From: M1-B18 sp048264125 | GTDB lineage: Bacteria; Bacillota; Clostridia; Peptostreptococcales; Natronincolaceae | DNA: 64,000 nt | Assembly: GCA_048264125.1 (NCBI GenBank) | Contig: JBLXDM010000005.1 | Span: 1-64,000 of the forward strand | Reading direction: 5' to 3' | In this document: positions 32,893 to 41,936 of the stretch, piece by piece | Numbering within the stretch: the first letter of the stretch is position 1 | How the letters are laid out: every line of letters begins with the position of its first letter | Notes under the pieces: generated by a model | What the model was told of the DNA's origin: nothing | Databases searched by the model: none | The model's input: only the letters and a program-made list of their open reading frames with translations | Position numbers and translations under genes: made by a program

Positions 32893-35163
32893 CTATGCTA
32901 AATCTGATTCATTTAATAGTACCTGTCTTGGCCTGCTGCCTTCGTGGGGGCCAATTACCCCCTTTGCCTCCATTTCGTCAATCAGCCTTGCTGCACGATT
33001 GTATCCGATTCGAAGCCTTCTCTGAAGCATAGATATAGAGGCCTGCTGGCTTTCCACCACCATTTGAACTGCACGATCAAAAAGATCATCACTGCCTGAA
33101 ATATCCGCCAGCTCACCCTGATCAATTTTTTTAATAATTTCTGATTCGTATTGGGGCTTCTCCACCTGTCCCTTTATAAAGGTAACAACTCGGTCAACCT
33201 CCTTTTCAGATACAAAGGCTCCCTGAACCCTAACGGGCTTATTGGCTCCCATTGGGTAGAAGAGCATATCTCCCTTCCCCAGAAGCTTTTCTGCTCCTCC
33301 CATATCTAAAATCGTCCTGGAATCCGTTTGAGAGGCCACAGAAAATGCAATTCTAGAAGGAATATTTGCCTTGATCACTCCTGTTATAACATCTACAGAG
33401 GGCCTTTGGGTTGCCAATATCAGATGCAGCCCAGCTGCTCTAGCCATTTGAGCCAAACGGCAAATGGCATCCTCTACCTCATTGGCTGCCACCATCATTA
33501 GGTCCGCCAGCTCATCAATAACTATAACAATAAAGGGTAATTTAGACTCCTGAAAATTCTCGTTGTAGGTGCCAATATCCTTTACATTGTTTTCTGCAAA
33601 CAGCTTATATCTTCTGGTCATTTCCTGTACTGCCCAATTTAGTGCACTGGTGGCCTTTTTAGGGTCTGTCACCACTGGAATCAGCAGATGTGGAATGCCA
33701 TTGTACTGATTTAGCTCTACAACCTTGGGGTCCACCAAAATCAGCTTTACCCTATCTGGCGAGCAGCTATACAAAAGGCTAAGTAGCAAGGAATTGATGC
33801 ATACGCTTTTTCCTGAGCCAGTTGCACCTGCAATTAAGGTATGGGGCATTTTAGATATATCTGCAATTACAGGTGTTCCTGATATATCCTTACCAAGAGC
33901 AAAGGGCAGATTTGCAGCGCTGCTCTTAAAGCCATTGCTGTCAATTACCTCCCGTAAAGTAACCATAGAAATTTCTTCGTTAGGAATTTCTATTCCAATT
34001 GCTGCCTTTCCGGGTATAGGTGCCTCTATACGTATCGCCTTGGCAGCTAGATTTAAGGCAATATCATCGCTTAGGTTTACAATTTTACTAACCTTTACCC
34101 CAACGCTGGGTTGAAGCTCATATCGGGTGATTACAGGTCCCTTACTTACCTGTATAACCTTCGCCTCTACACCAAAGTTCTTCAGTGTATCCTCCAAAAG
34201 CTTTGCTTTCTGTATGATCTTCTTTTTATCATCCTTGCCGTTATGGCCTTCGATTTTATCCATTAAGTCTATGTCGGGAATGATATATTCAAAATGCTCC
34301 TGCAGGCCTACAACCTCCAAGGAAGGAAATTCCTCCTCGACAGCCTTTGTAGCCTTGAGTGCCTTTTTTGTCTCCTCCTCAGCATTAGCGGGCTTATTAA
34401 TGTGCTGGGTTCCTGTAAAATCTAAGATTTTTATCTTTTCTTCCTTAACATGATTATCCGTATTTGAATTTACGGCTTCATCATTATAAATAATTATTTC
34501 TTCAGTCTCTTCAACGTTTTTTCGCCGTTTTACCTTTTCCTTAGGCGTATCAACAACGAAATCCTCCACTGTACCCTTGAAGGAGTTGAATAGCCTGCTT
34601 ATGATTTTATTGATATGCTTAAGTATTGCCATCAAAGATAGCTTTGTATATAGCATGAAGGCTATCAGTAGCATACTGACTACAATTATGTAGGTTCCGG
34701 CTATTCCTATTAGCTTCACCATTATAAAGGATAAAAACACGCCTAAAAGGCCGCCGCCAAAGCCTTCTGTCCCCAATAAAAAGCTGGCTCTCAGCATTTC
34801 AATATTCAAATTTTCATAGGCTTCTGTAAAGAAATGTATATCCTCTAGAGCCTGTACAATTATTATTCCTAAAAAAATAATACCGAAAAATAAGGTGCTT
34901 CTTCTGTTCTTCCAAAAAGAGGTGTTACTGAAGGTTAGGATACCACACAGTATTGTTATATAGGGCAATAGAAGGGCGGCATTTGAAAACAGCCCCGTCA
35001 ATACATACTTCAGCCACTCTCCCACCTTGCCGGCACTATTGCTCTGCAGGCAGAATATCAATATTAAGCCCATCGCTATATAGAAAACTCCCCTAATTTC
35101 GTGATTAAATTGCTTAATAATAGTATCCATGTCAAGCTTGTTCTTCTTTGTCCTTCGACTCAT
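32893..35163 (-). CDS. DNA translocase FtsK/SpoIIIE
   Basis: This 756-residue protein pumps chromosomal DNA through a closing septum. Four to five transmembrane helices occupy roughly residues 20-180, then a charged linker to about 280. The RecA-like motor follows with Walker A GATGSGKS near 440 and Walker B IVIVIDELADLM near 535. A C-terminal winged-helix gamma domain (about 690-750) has ISMLQRRLRIGYNRAARLID, which reads KOPS/SRS sequences. Position next to tepA and the ymxH/M16 genes matches Bacillus spoIIIE. SpoIIIE and FtsK roles cannot be separated by sequence alone. Confidence 0.93.
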   Translation of the reverse strand: MSRRTKKNKLDMDTIIKQFNHEIRGVFYIAMGLILIFCLQSNSAGKVGEWLKYVLTGLFSNAALLLPYITILCGILTFSNTSFWKNRRSTLFFGIIFLGIIIVQALEDIHFFTEAYENLNIEMLRASFLLGTEGFGGGLLGVFLSFIMVKLIGIAGTYIIVVSMLLIAFMLYTKLSLMAILKHINKIISRLFNSFKGTVEDFVVDTPKEKVKRRKNVEETEEIIIYNDEAVNSNTDNHVKEEKIKILDFTGTQHINKPANAEEETKKALKATKAVEEEFPSLEVVGLQEHFEYIIPDIDLMDKIEGHNGKDDKKKIIQKAKLLEDTLKNFGVEAKVIQVSKGPVITRYELQPSVGVKVSKIVNLSDDIALNLAAKAIRIEAPIPGKAAIGIEIPNEEISMVTLREVIDSNGFKSSAANLPFALGKDISGTPVIADISKMPHTLIAGATGSGKSVCINSLLLSLLYSCSPDRVKLILVDPKVVELNQYNGIPHLLIPVVTDPKKATSALNWAVQEMTRRYKLFAENNVKDIGTYNENFQESKLPFIVIVIDELADLMMVAANEVEDAICRLAQMARAAGLHLILATQRPSVDVITGVIKANIPSRIAFSVASQTDSRTILDMGGAEKLLGKGDMLFYPMGANKPVRVQGAFVSEKEVDRVVTFIKGQVEKPQYESEIIKKIDQGELADISGSDDLFDRAVQMVVESQQASISMLQRRLRIGYNRAARLIDEMEAKGVIGPHEGSRPRQVLLNESDLA

Positions 35164-35211
35164 ATTATCACCTCTGTAGATATTTCAAGGTTGCTGTAAA
35201 AGCGCTTCATT

Positions 35212-35246
35212 AATTAAAGCGCAGTATTCTGCGCTTTAATTAAGAA
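35212..35246 (-). promoter_or_regulatory. Perfect hairpin at the 5' end of the ftsK transcript
   Basis: A 15-bp perfect stem (TTAATTAAAGCGCAG and its complement) has a 4-base loop. It lies immediately downstream of the predicted ftsK promoter, at or just after the start site, and has no U-tract. It could instead stop tepA transcripts. Confidence 0.5.
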
Positions 35247-35250
35247 CTTA

Positions 35251-35279
35251 ATAATATCATTTTACAACAAAATTGACAA
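35251..35279 (-). promoter_or_regulatory. SigA-type promoter of ftsK/spoIIIE
   Basis: TTGTCA, a 17-base spacer and TATTAT are on the minus strand, about 85 bases upstream of the start codon. Confidence 0.65.
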
Positions 35280-35356
35280 ATCTACAAACAAAATACAGTA
35301 TATTATCTAATTTAATACATTTTCTATTGAATACAGCAATTAATGGAGATGTAAAA

Positions 35357-36136
35357 TTAGTTTTTAAGCTGCTCCTCAACAAAGCTCTTTTTCAGCGCTA
35401 TCAGCTCCTTAAGCTTTGCCAGCGACTTATTTAGGCCCCCCACCTCATTTATCAGTCTATGCTTCACTGCTTCTTTACCAATTAATATGGTCCCGATATC
35501 ATTGGCAAACTCATCTGTGGAATTCATCAGCTCTACGAAGATTTTTCTGTTGACCTTAGAGGTTCTAACTACAAAATCTACAATTCTCTCCTGCATCTTA
35601 GCAAAATAATTAAAGGTTTGTGGCACCCCTATAATCAGTCCGTTCATTCTTATTGGGTGGATGGTCATGGTGGCTGAGGGTGCTATAAAGGAATAATCGC
35701 CGCTGGTGGCCAAGGGAACGCCTATACTGTGGCTACCACCCAATACCAAGGTTACAGCGGGCTTTGACAAGCTATGTATAAGCTCTGCTATAGCCAGCCC
35801 CGCTTCAACATCTCCCCCTACCGTATTTAAAATTACCAGAAGTCCCTCTATGGCCGGGTTTTCTTCAACTGCCACCAGCTGTGGTATTAGGTGCTCATAT
35901 TTGGTTGATTTATTCTGTGGCGGAGACACCATATGCCCTTCGATATGACCAATAATGGTTAGTATATGGATATTGTTCTCCTTTTTAGGTATGTCTGTGA
36001 TTCCCAGGGCATTTATATTAGCCAGCTGTTGATTGTCGCTTCCTTCTGCTGGCCTTTCCTTAAAGTCCTCCTCGTGATTTCCCGTGAATATAGGTATATA
36101 ATTCTGGTCTCTACCCTTTTCGTAATCATTATTCAT
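35357..36136 (-). CDS. tepA: ClpP-class protease TepA (YmfB-like)
   Basis: This 259-residue ClpP/crotonase-fold protein is of the translocation-enhancing peptidase family. The nucleophile Ser is in LGGSHSIGVPLATSG near residue 140, and the following ATMTIHPIRM supplies the expected His. There is no N-terminal signal peptide or transmembrane helix, so it acts in the cytoplasm. In Bacillus TepA helps preprotein export and degrades small acid-soluble spore proteins on germination (known). It lies directly upstream of ftsK/spoIIIE, as in Bacillus. Confidence 0.88.
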   Translation of the reverse strand: MNNDYEKGRDQNYIPIFTGNHEEDFKERPAEGSDNQQLANINALGITDIPKKENNIHILTIIGHIEGHMVSPPQNKSTKYEHLIPQLVAVEENPAIEGLLVILNTVGGDVEAGLAIAELIHSLSKPAVTLVLGGSHSIGVPLATSGDYSFIAPSATMTIHPIRMNGLIIGVPQTFNYFAKMQERIVDFVVRTSKVNRKIFVELMNSTDEFANDIGTILIGKEAVKHRLINEVGGLNKSLAKLKELIALKKSFVEEQLKN

Positions 36137-36274
36137 TTCTTCACCTCATTTTATATGTTGAAAGCCTAATGTCATCTTACTTAGCATTCCCACGCAGCAA
36201 TATTCTAATAGACTATTTTAGGTTTATTCAATATTATTTTTACCTTTTGAGGTTCATATATTCTATGTATAAAA

Positions 36275-36300
36275 AACAAAGCCCTGTTTTGCAACAGGGC
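36275..36300 (-). terminator. Intrinsic terminator of ymxH
   Basis: GCCCTGTT pairs with AACAGGGC around GCAA and is followed on the minus strand by TTTGTTTTTT. Confidence 0.92.
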
Positions 36301-36308
36301 AATTTGGC

Positions 36309-36572
36309 TTAAAGGAAATGCTTTCTTTTTCCTTCATCCTCCGCTTCTATAATAATCATATCGCTGCCGATTTTCTTTATAGCCTGCCAGGGAATTTCCA
36401 TAAGAGCACTGCTGGATAAAAAGCTAAAGAAGCCTCTTTCCTCCGGTATAAGCAACGCCATTATTTTACCGGTCTTTTCATCGATTAAAAGGTCAGAGTC
36501 GCCTATTATCCCTAATCTGCTGCCATCGTTGAGATTGACTATTTCTTTACCGCTAATAGCACTGAAGCGCAT
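36309..36572 (-). CDS. ymxH: YlmC/YmxH-family PRC-barrel protein
   Basis: This 87-residue protein has a single PRC-barrel domain: GKEIVNLNDGSRLGIIGDSD near residue 8 and PWQAIKKIGSDMIIIE near 62. Such proteins are linked to sporulation in Bacillus and Clostridium, but their biochemical role is not known. It lies between the M16 peptidase and tepA, an order conserved in spore formers, with its own terminator. Confidence 0.85.
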   Translation of the reverse strand: MRFSAISGKEIVNLNDGSRLGIIGDSDLLIDEKTGKIMALLIPEERGFFSFLSSSALMEIPWQAIKKIGSDMIIIEAEDEGKRKHFL

Positions 36573-36679
36573 TTTGTTTACCTCCTATCCTTTGTATTTT
36601 ATTCAATTATTTATATTAAAAAAAATAGATAAATATGCCTTATCATTTATGATAAGATCTGTTATGATATTATTCCATT

Positions 36680-36735
36680 AAAAATAGAGCCTGTCATTGC
36701 TATAGGAGCTTTCTCCTACTGCTTTAACAGGCTCT
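36680..36735 (-). terminator. Intrinsic terminator of the M16 peptidase gene
   Basis: AGAGCCTGT pairs with ACAGGCTCT; an inner AGTAGGAG/CTCCTA stem extends it. The minus-strand tail is ATTTTTAA. Confidence 0.88.
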
Positions 36736-36756
36736 TCTGTATTCAACTGTTGAGGC

Positions 36757-38013
36757 CTATTTGAAAACCCCTTCAAAAACCTTCCTCTGATCCTTTTTAC
36801 TTACGATCGTTGCTGCAATCCTATCCATATTAATGACCTTATCCACCACTGAAGCCACATCCGTCAGCTGTATATCGTCGATTAACTGAAGTATTTCCTT
36901 AGGGCTTAATATTCTCTGCTGTAAAAGCTCCGATTTACCAATGGAGGTCATTCTACTGCTGGTGCTTTCCAAGCCTAGTATATAGTTGCCCTTAAGCTGT
37001 TCCTTAGCCTTATGAAGCTCCTCTGCCGTTAGTCCTGTATCCTTAAGGGTATTGAGCTCAACCTTGATCAGCTGACATACCTCCTCCAGCTGCTGAGGAT
37101 TCATACCGGCATAGATTGCAAAGATACCTCCGTCTTTATAGGTTGTGGGATAGGAGTAAACGGAATACACCAGACCCCTCTCCTCCCTGATGCTCTGAAA
37201 TAATCTGGAGCTCATGCTGCCCCCCAAAATATTGTTGACCACCATCAGAGGATAAACCTCCTTATTTCCCATCTCAATGCCTTTAAAACCAAGACATAAA
37301 TGCGTCTGCTCTATATCCTTTGCCTTATGCAGAACCTCATAATGATAGCTTAAGTCCATATTGGTGGTGGCTTTACCCTCCAGCTTCTGCCAATTCTCGA
37401 AGCGCTTTTCTATCTCCTTCATCAATTGCAGCTCATCAAAATTCCCAGCAACGGAAATTACTGCATTTTCAGGTCTATAGTGCTTGCTTAAATACGCCAG
37501 CATTTTTTCTTGGTTTAAATTAGCAAGGCTCTCCTTTGTTCCAAGTATGGGATATCCCAATGTGCTATCCTTAAACAGCGTCTGAGAAAACAGGTCGTGT
37601 GCCAGGTCCTCTGGAGAATCCTCGTACATGCTTATCTCCTCAAGGATTACACTTCTTTCCTTATCAATTTCATTTGGGTCAAAATTCGAATTAAATACCA
37701 TATCCGATAGGACATCAAGGGCCAGGTCATAATGGGAATCTAATACCTTTACATAATAGCAGGTGCATTCCTTGCCGGTGAAGGCATTGATCTGTCCTCC
37801 TACTGCATCAATGGTCTCTGCGATATCCTTAGCGCTTCTGGTCTTTGTTCCCTTAAAGAGCATGTGCTCTATGAAGTGTGAAATGCCATTTTCCTCAGAA
37901 GATTCCATTTTTGAGCCTGTTTCAATCCACACACCAATAGAAATTGATTTTACATAGGGAATATGCTCGGTAACTATGCGTAAGCCATTATCAAGTATAT
38001 GCTTTTTATACAT
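36757..38013 (-). CDS. M16-family zinc peptidase (YmxG/PqqL-like)
   Basis: This 418-residue protein has the inverted zinc motif HFIEH near residue 47 with the downstream Glu about 77 residues later. The second, inactive M16 domain covers about residues 190-400, with the GLVYSVYSYP motif near 290. No signal peptide is present. Bacillus YmxG (MlpA) occupies the same place, downstream of pnp and a deacetylase, and affects extracellular protease production (known). The substrate is unknown. The start has AGGAGG. Confidence 0.9.
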   Translation of the reverse strand: MYKKHILDNGLRIVTEHIPYVKSISIGVWIETGSKMESSEENGISHFIEHMLFKGTKTRSAKDIAETIDAVGGQINAFTGKECTCYYVKVLDSHYDLALDVLSDMVFNSNFDPNEIDKERSVILEEISMYEDSPEDLAHDLFSQTLFKDSTLGYPILGTKESLANLNQEKMLAYLSKHYRPENAVISVAGNFDELQLMKEIEKRFENWQKLEGKATTNMDLSYHYEVLHKAKDIEQTHLCLGFKGIEMGNKEVYPLMVVNNILGGSMSSRLFQSIREERGLVYSVYSYPTTYKDGGIFAIYAGMNPQQLEEVCQLIKVELNTLKDTGLTAEELHKAKEQLKGNYILGLESTSSRMTSIGKSELLQQRILSPKEILQLIDDIQLTDVASVVDKVINMDRIAATIVSKKDQRKVFEGVFK

Positions 38014-38111
38014 TTTATCCTCCTAGTTCAAATAATTCTGCAATTATTCTACTTTATTTTGCATTTTAACATCCTATTAATTATAATTGACATTAAAAAT
38101 ATATGCAACCA

Positions 38112-38843
38112 TCATTCACTCAATATGTTTGTTATTGTGCCTACCTCAAGACCCTTCTCCCTAAGGCTGTCAATCAGCTGTGGCAATGCCTTGGCCGTCT
38201 CAGGCATTGGATGCATTAGCACGATTGCACCCTCGTGCTGTTTTTTTTCCAGCACTCTTTGAAGTATTACATTTTCTGTGCTGCCCTGCCGCCAGTCAAT
38301 TGTGTCTATAGACCAAAGTATTGTTTTGTACCCCAGCTTATCCGCAGCCGCCAAGGTTGCCTCACTATAGGAGCCGGAGGGAGGTGCAAAGTATATTGGC
38401 TTTGTTGTGGTATATTTCATGATTTCCGTTTCTGCCAAATTTATTTCCTCTTCGTTCTGAGCTTGATTTAAGCCTCCGTAATTTAAATGATGATATCCGT
38501 GACTGCCTATTTCATGTCCCTCCTTTATGATGCTTTGAAATAGATCAGGATATTCCTTTGCCCATCTTCCCGTTACGAAAAAGGTAATTTTCACATTTTT
38601 TTCCTTTAGCGTTTCCAATATTTCGGGAATTACCTCGTTCCCCCAGTCAACATTCATGGTGAAGGCTATGTATTTGCTGTTTGCTCCCTGACTAATAGGC
38701 TTGATTTCAGTGTTGGAGGGCTGAAAAACATCTTTGGTATCACTTCTCCAGCCATAGATAAAGATACCTGCAGTAATGAATACAATGATTAATGCTACTG
38801 CTATAACCACATTCATCATCTTTTTATTAATGATTAGGATCAT
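38112..38843 (-). CDS. Polysaccharide deacetylase family protein (PdaB/YlxY-like)
   Basis: This is a 243-residue protein from ATG 38843, preceded by AAAGGGGGAG. One transmembrane helix (about residues 8-30) anchors an extracellular NodB-type domain. The H-x3-H metal pair is visible in IGSHGYHH near 130. The usual TFDDG first motif is replaced by FTMNVDWGNE, as in sporulation-linked PdaB/YlxY relatives, so catalytic activity may differ. Downstream is the M16 gene; the pnp-deacetylase-M16 order matches Bacillus pnp-ylxY-mlpA. A role in spore cortex or cell-wall modification is likely. Confidence 0.86.
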   Translation of the reverse strand: MILIINKKMMNVVIAVALIIVFITAGIFIYGWRSDTKDVFQPSNTEIKPISQGANSKYIAFTMNVDWGNEVIPEILETLKEKNVKITFFVTGRWAKEYPDLFQSIIKEGHEIGSHGYHHLNYGGLNQAQNEEEINLAETEIMKYTTTKPIYFAPPSGSYSEATLAAADKLGYKTILWSIDTIDWRQGSTENVILQRVLEKKQHEGAIVLMHPMPETAKALPQLIDSLREKGLEVGTITNILSE

Positions 38844-38914
38844 AATAGCTCCCCCTTTTTTAATAAGCTTCATAATATAGTATTCCTATGAAGGCCAGGG
38901 TAGAAGTGGTTATT

Positions 38915-39003
38915 AGTGAATAGTGCATAATGAATAACGAATAGTTAATAGTGAATAGTGCATAATGAATAACGAATAGTTAATAGTGAATAGTGAATAG
39001 TAG
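38915..39003. repeat. 35-bp tandem repeat, about 2.5 copies
   Basis: The unit AGTGAATAGTGCATAATGAA plus a further 15 bases is present at 38915-38949 and 38950-38984 without change, followed by a partial third copy to 39003. It is A/T-rich and non-coding. Confidence 0.85.
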
Positions 39004-39087
39004 TTGAGGAAGTTGCATAATAAAGATGAGCAGTGTGTTTATACAGAGTAAAAGTTTCCTACGTAGTGCCCCGGGCTAATTTATTAG
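39004..39087 (-). repeat. Partial copy of the nested hairpin element
   Basis: On the minus strand this region aligns with the 3' half of the element at 16120-16203. Shared blocks include GGAAACTTTT, TGTATAAACA, TGCTCATC, TTATTA and GCAA. The 5' half with GCGCATT is not found next to it, so this is a truncated, inverted relative. The remaining bases to 39255 contain no supported gene. Confidence 0.65.
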
Positions 39088-39255
39088 TTGAGAGTCCTTC
39101 GGTGTCATGCTGAGGCACGAGGGGGAATAAATGTGCCGCTGTGAAGAGTGCAGGATGACTGTAGTTGCCATAATATTATTCTGTATACTTGTGCCAGATG
39201 ATCCTCTGATTAATTTTATTTTAGTTTACGTAATTATATTATGTCTGCCTTTTGG

Positions 39256-39290
39256 ACAAATAAAAAACATAAAGGATTAGGCCTTTATGT
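39256..39290 (-). terminator. Intrinsic terminator overlapping the end of pnp
   Basis: ACATAAAGG pairs with CCTTTATGT around a 6-base loop, with a TTTTTTATTT tail on the minus strand. The upstream arm encodes the last residues of PNPase and the stop codon is in the stem-loop. Confidence 0.85.
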
Positions 39291-41403
39291 CTTTATTTTC
39301 TTTATTCTCTCTATGATCCTTTTCAGGCTTTGGTAGTAATGCCTTCCTTGAAAGGTTTACTTTACCCTGTGGGTCTATTTCCATTACCTTAACCTCTATT
39401 TCCTGACCAACCGTAAGCACATCCTCCACCTTACCAACTCTCTCATGGGCAAGATTTGAAATATGCACCAGACCCTCTTTACCTGGCAGGATTTCTACGA
39501 AGGCTCCGAAGTTCATCAGCTTTATTACCTTGCCCATGAATACTTCACCCTCTTTAGGCTCTCTGATGATGTTTTCGATAATCTGCTGAGCTCTGTTTCC
39601 GGATTCTGCGTCCAAGGCTGCAATAAATACTGTGCCATCATTTTCGATATCTATCTTAACGCCTGTTTCTTCAATAATCTTAGAAATAATTTTTCCGCCT
39701 GCTCCGATAACCTCTCTGATTTTATCAGGATTTATCTTCATTGTAATCATCTTCGGAGCATATTTTGAGACCTCTGGTCTTGGCTCGGTGATGCATTCTC
39801 TCATTTTGCCTAGAATGAATAGTCTTCCAACTCTAGCCTGCTCTAGGGCCTCCTGCAGTATTCTTCTGTCGATTCCCGCAATTTTTATATCCATTTGAAT
39901 TGCTGTAATTCCGGTATCAGAGCCTGCCACCTTAAAGTCCATGTCGCCAAGGAAATCCTCCATACCTTGAATATCTGAAAGTATGGCTACCTTGTCCCCT
40001 TCCTTAACAAGACCCATTGCGATACCTGCTATCATCTTTTTAATTGGTACGCCGGCATCCATAAGGGCTAAGGTGCTACCGCAAACGCTGGCCTGTGATG
40101 TAGAACCGTTAGAGCTGACAACCTCAGAAACCAATCTGATGGCATACGGGAAAGCATCCTTGCTTGGAATCATAGGCTCTAGGGCTCTTTCAGCAAGGGC
40201 GCCATGTCCTATTTCTCTTCTTCCCGGTCCTCTTAGGAATCTTGTTTCACCAACACTATATGGCGGGAAATTGTAATGATGCATGTATCGCTTCTCTACC
40301 ACTTCATCTAAGCCGTCCAATATTTGAACGTCGCCTAGGGCTCCTAGAGTTGCAACAGTAAGCACCTGAGTCTGACCTCTTGTAAATAGCCCTGTACCAT
40401 GAGTCCTTGGCAATACACCAACCTCTGATGTAATCGGACGAATTTCGTCGGTCTTTCTATCATCAGGTCTTATGCCGTCATGTACGATGGCTCGTCTTAC
40501 CTCTTCTTTTATAAGCTTCCCTACTAATTCGCTTATGGTCTTTAAATTCTCTGGATATTGCTCTTCAAAATGCGCCAGTGTTTCTTCCTTAACCCTGTCC
40601 ATATTTTGAATTCTTTCTATTTTGTCAACTGTCCTAATGGCTGCTGCCAGCTTTTCATAGGCAAATTCTCTAACAGCCTGAGTCAGATCCGCATTTTGGT
40701 CTATGTAGTTTACTGCTTGCTTTTCCTTGCCAACCTCAGCAACTATGCCCTCAACAAATTCTACGATCTTTTTGATTGCATCATGGGCAAACATAATTGC
40801 ATCCAGCATTTGCTCCTCTGTCAGCTCATTTGCACCGGCTTCAATCATCATGATTGCATCCTTTGTGCCTGAAACCACAAGATTTAGATCACTGATCTCT
40901 CTTTGGGCGCTGGTGGGGTTTAATATGAGCTCGCCGTTGATCATACCAATACACACAGAGCCTGTAGGCCCGTTAAATGGAATACTGGAAATTGACAGTG
41001 CAACTGATGAGCCTATCATAGCAACGATATCTGGTGTGCAATCCTGATCTACAGACATGGCAGTAGCAATAACCTGAACATCATGAAAATAGCCCTTAGG
41101 GAATAATGGTCGTATCGGTCTATCAATCAAACGTGAGGTTAATATCGCCCTTTCTGTAGGCCTTCCCTCCCTTTTGATGAAGCCTCCAGGAATTTTTCCC
41201 ACTGCATAATATCTTTCCTCGTAATCACAGCTTAAAGGGAAGAAATCTATCCCTTCTCTGGGGTTTTGTGAAGCAACAGCACTTACCAAAACGACTGTAT
41301 CGCCATATTTCATAAGTGCAGCGCCATCGGACTGCTCTGCCAGCTTACCTATTTCTGCCTGCAGCAATCTTCCCCCTAGATCCATCGTAAATACCTTTGA
41401 CAT
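39277..41403 (-). CDS. pnp: Polyribonucleotide nucleotidyltransferase
   Basis: This 708-residue phosphorolytic 3'-5' exoribonuclease also works as a poly(A)-like polymerase. Two RNase PH domains are separated by a helical domain; GRREIGHGALAERAL near residue 405 lies in the catalytic second PH domain. A KH domain has IREVIGAGGKIISKI near 562 and an S1 domain has GKVIKLMNFGAFVEILPGKE near 625. It follows rpsO, the usual partner. About 185 bases lie between them, ending in GGAGGATTTTA before the ATG. Confidence 0.97.
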   Translation of the reverse strand: MSKVFTMDLGGRLLQAEIGKLAEQSDGAALMKYGDTVVLVSAVASQNPREGIDFFPLSCDYEERYYAVGKIPGGFIKREGRPTERAILTSRLIDRPIRPLFPKGYFHDVQVIATAMSVDQDCTPDIVAMIGSSVALSISSIPFNGPTGSVCIGMINGELILNPTSAQREISDLNLVVSGTKDAIMMIEAGANELTEEQMLDAIMFAHDAIKKIVEFVEGIVAEVGKEKQAVNYIDQNADLTQAVREFAYEKLAAAIRTVDKIERIQNMDRVKEETLAHFEEQYPENLKTISELVGKLIKEEVRRAIVHDGIRPDDRKTDEIRPITSEVGVLPRTHGTGLFTRGQTQVLTVATLGALGDVQILDGLDEVVEKRYMHHYNFPPYSVGETRFLRGPGRREIGHGALAERALEPMIPSKDAFPYAIRLVSEVVSSNGSTSQASVCGSTLALMDAGVPIKKMIAGIAMGLVKEGDKVAILSDIQGMEDFLGDMDFKVAGSDTGITAIQMDIKIAGIDRRILQEALEQARVGRLFILGKMRECITEPRPEVSKYAPKMITMKINPDKIREVIGAGGKIISKIIEETGVKIDIENDGTVFIAALDAESGNRAQQIIENIIREPKEGEVFMGKVIKLMNFGAFVEILPGKEGLVHISNLAHERVGKVEDVLTVGQEIEVKVMEIDPQGKVNLSRKALLPKPEKDHRENKENKDIKA

Positions 41404-41550
41404 TAAAATCCTCCTTCCGTATAAATTACAATTATAGTAATTGTATTAATATTATTACCCTATTGATTAGAATCATTCTTTCTAGTGCCTCATTGCAGTC
41501 TATTCTCTTTTATAGGGTATTATTTTTCATTATTAGCTTATTTTACCATC

Positions 41551-41585
41551 AAAAAATTAAATAATAGAGCGGGCTAACCCGCTCT
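41551..41585 (-). terminator. Terminator or attenuator between rpsO and pnp
   Basis: AGAGCGGG pairs with CCCGCTCT around a 4-base loop with an A/T tail ending in TTTTTT on the minus strand. Confidence 0.85.
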
Positions 41586-41588
41586 TAA

Positions 41589-41852
41589 TTATTTTCTTAA
41601 GCCTAATTTTTCAATGATTGCTCTGTAACGATTGATGTCCTTGTTCTTAACGTAGTTTAATAGGTTTCTTCTTTGACCAACCATCTTTAATAAGCCTCTT
41701 CTAGAATGGAAATCCTTAGCATGAGTCTTTAAGTGATCATTTAAGTGATTGATTCTGTCAGTAAGTAAAGCTATTTGAACCTCCGGAGAACCAGTATCAT
41801 TTTCATGAGTCTTATGAGTTTCGATAATACCCTTCTTTAGATCCTTGTTCAT
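41589..41852 (-). CDS. rpsO: 30S ribosomal protein S15
   Basis: This 87-residue protein binds the central domain of 16S rRNA and is an early assembly protein. The start chosen is ATG 41852, behind GAGGAGGTGAATATA; a longer frame to 41882 would begin inside a leader stem. The signature HLKTHAKDFHSRRGLLKMVG is near residues 41-60. It lies between ribF and pnp as in other Firmicutes. Confidence 0.97.
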   Translation of the reverse strand: MNKDLKKGIIETHKTHENDTGSPEVQIALLTDRINHLNDHLKTHAKDFHSRRGLLKMVGQRRNLLNYVKNKDINRYRAIIEKLGLRK

Positions 41853-41880
41853 TATATTCACCTCCTCATTATATATCCCC

Positions 41881-41921
41881 ATACTCTAAGTAACCGTCGG
41901 TGATTCAAATTACTGAGAGTA
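41881..41921 (-). promoter_or_regulatory. Candidate S15 leader structure
   Basis: On the minus strand TACTCT-C-AGTAA pairs with TTACT-T-AGAGTA, enclosing a 14-18 base loop. It ends about 28 bases before the rpsO start codon. S15 leaders that mimic its rRNA site are known in several bacteria; this one is a candidate by position only. Confidence 0.5.
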
Positions 41922-41936
41922 GGTTCTTAACCTTAA

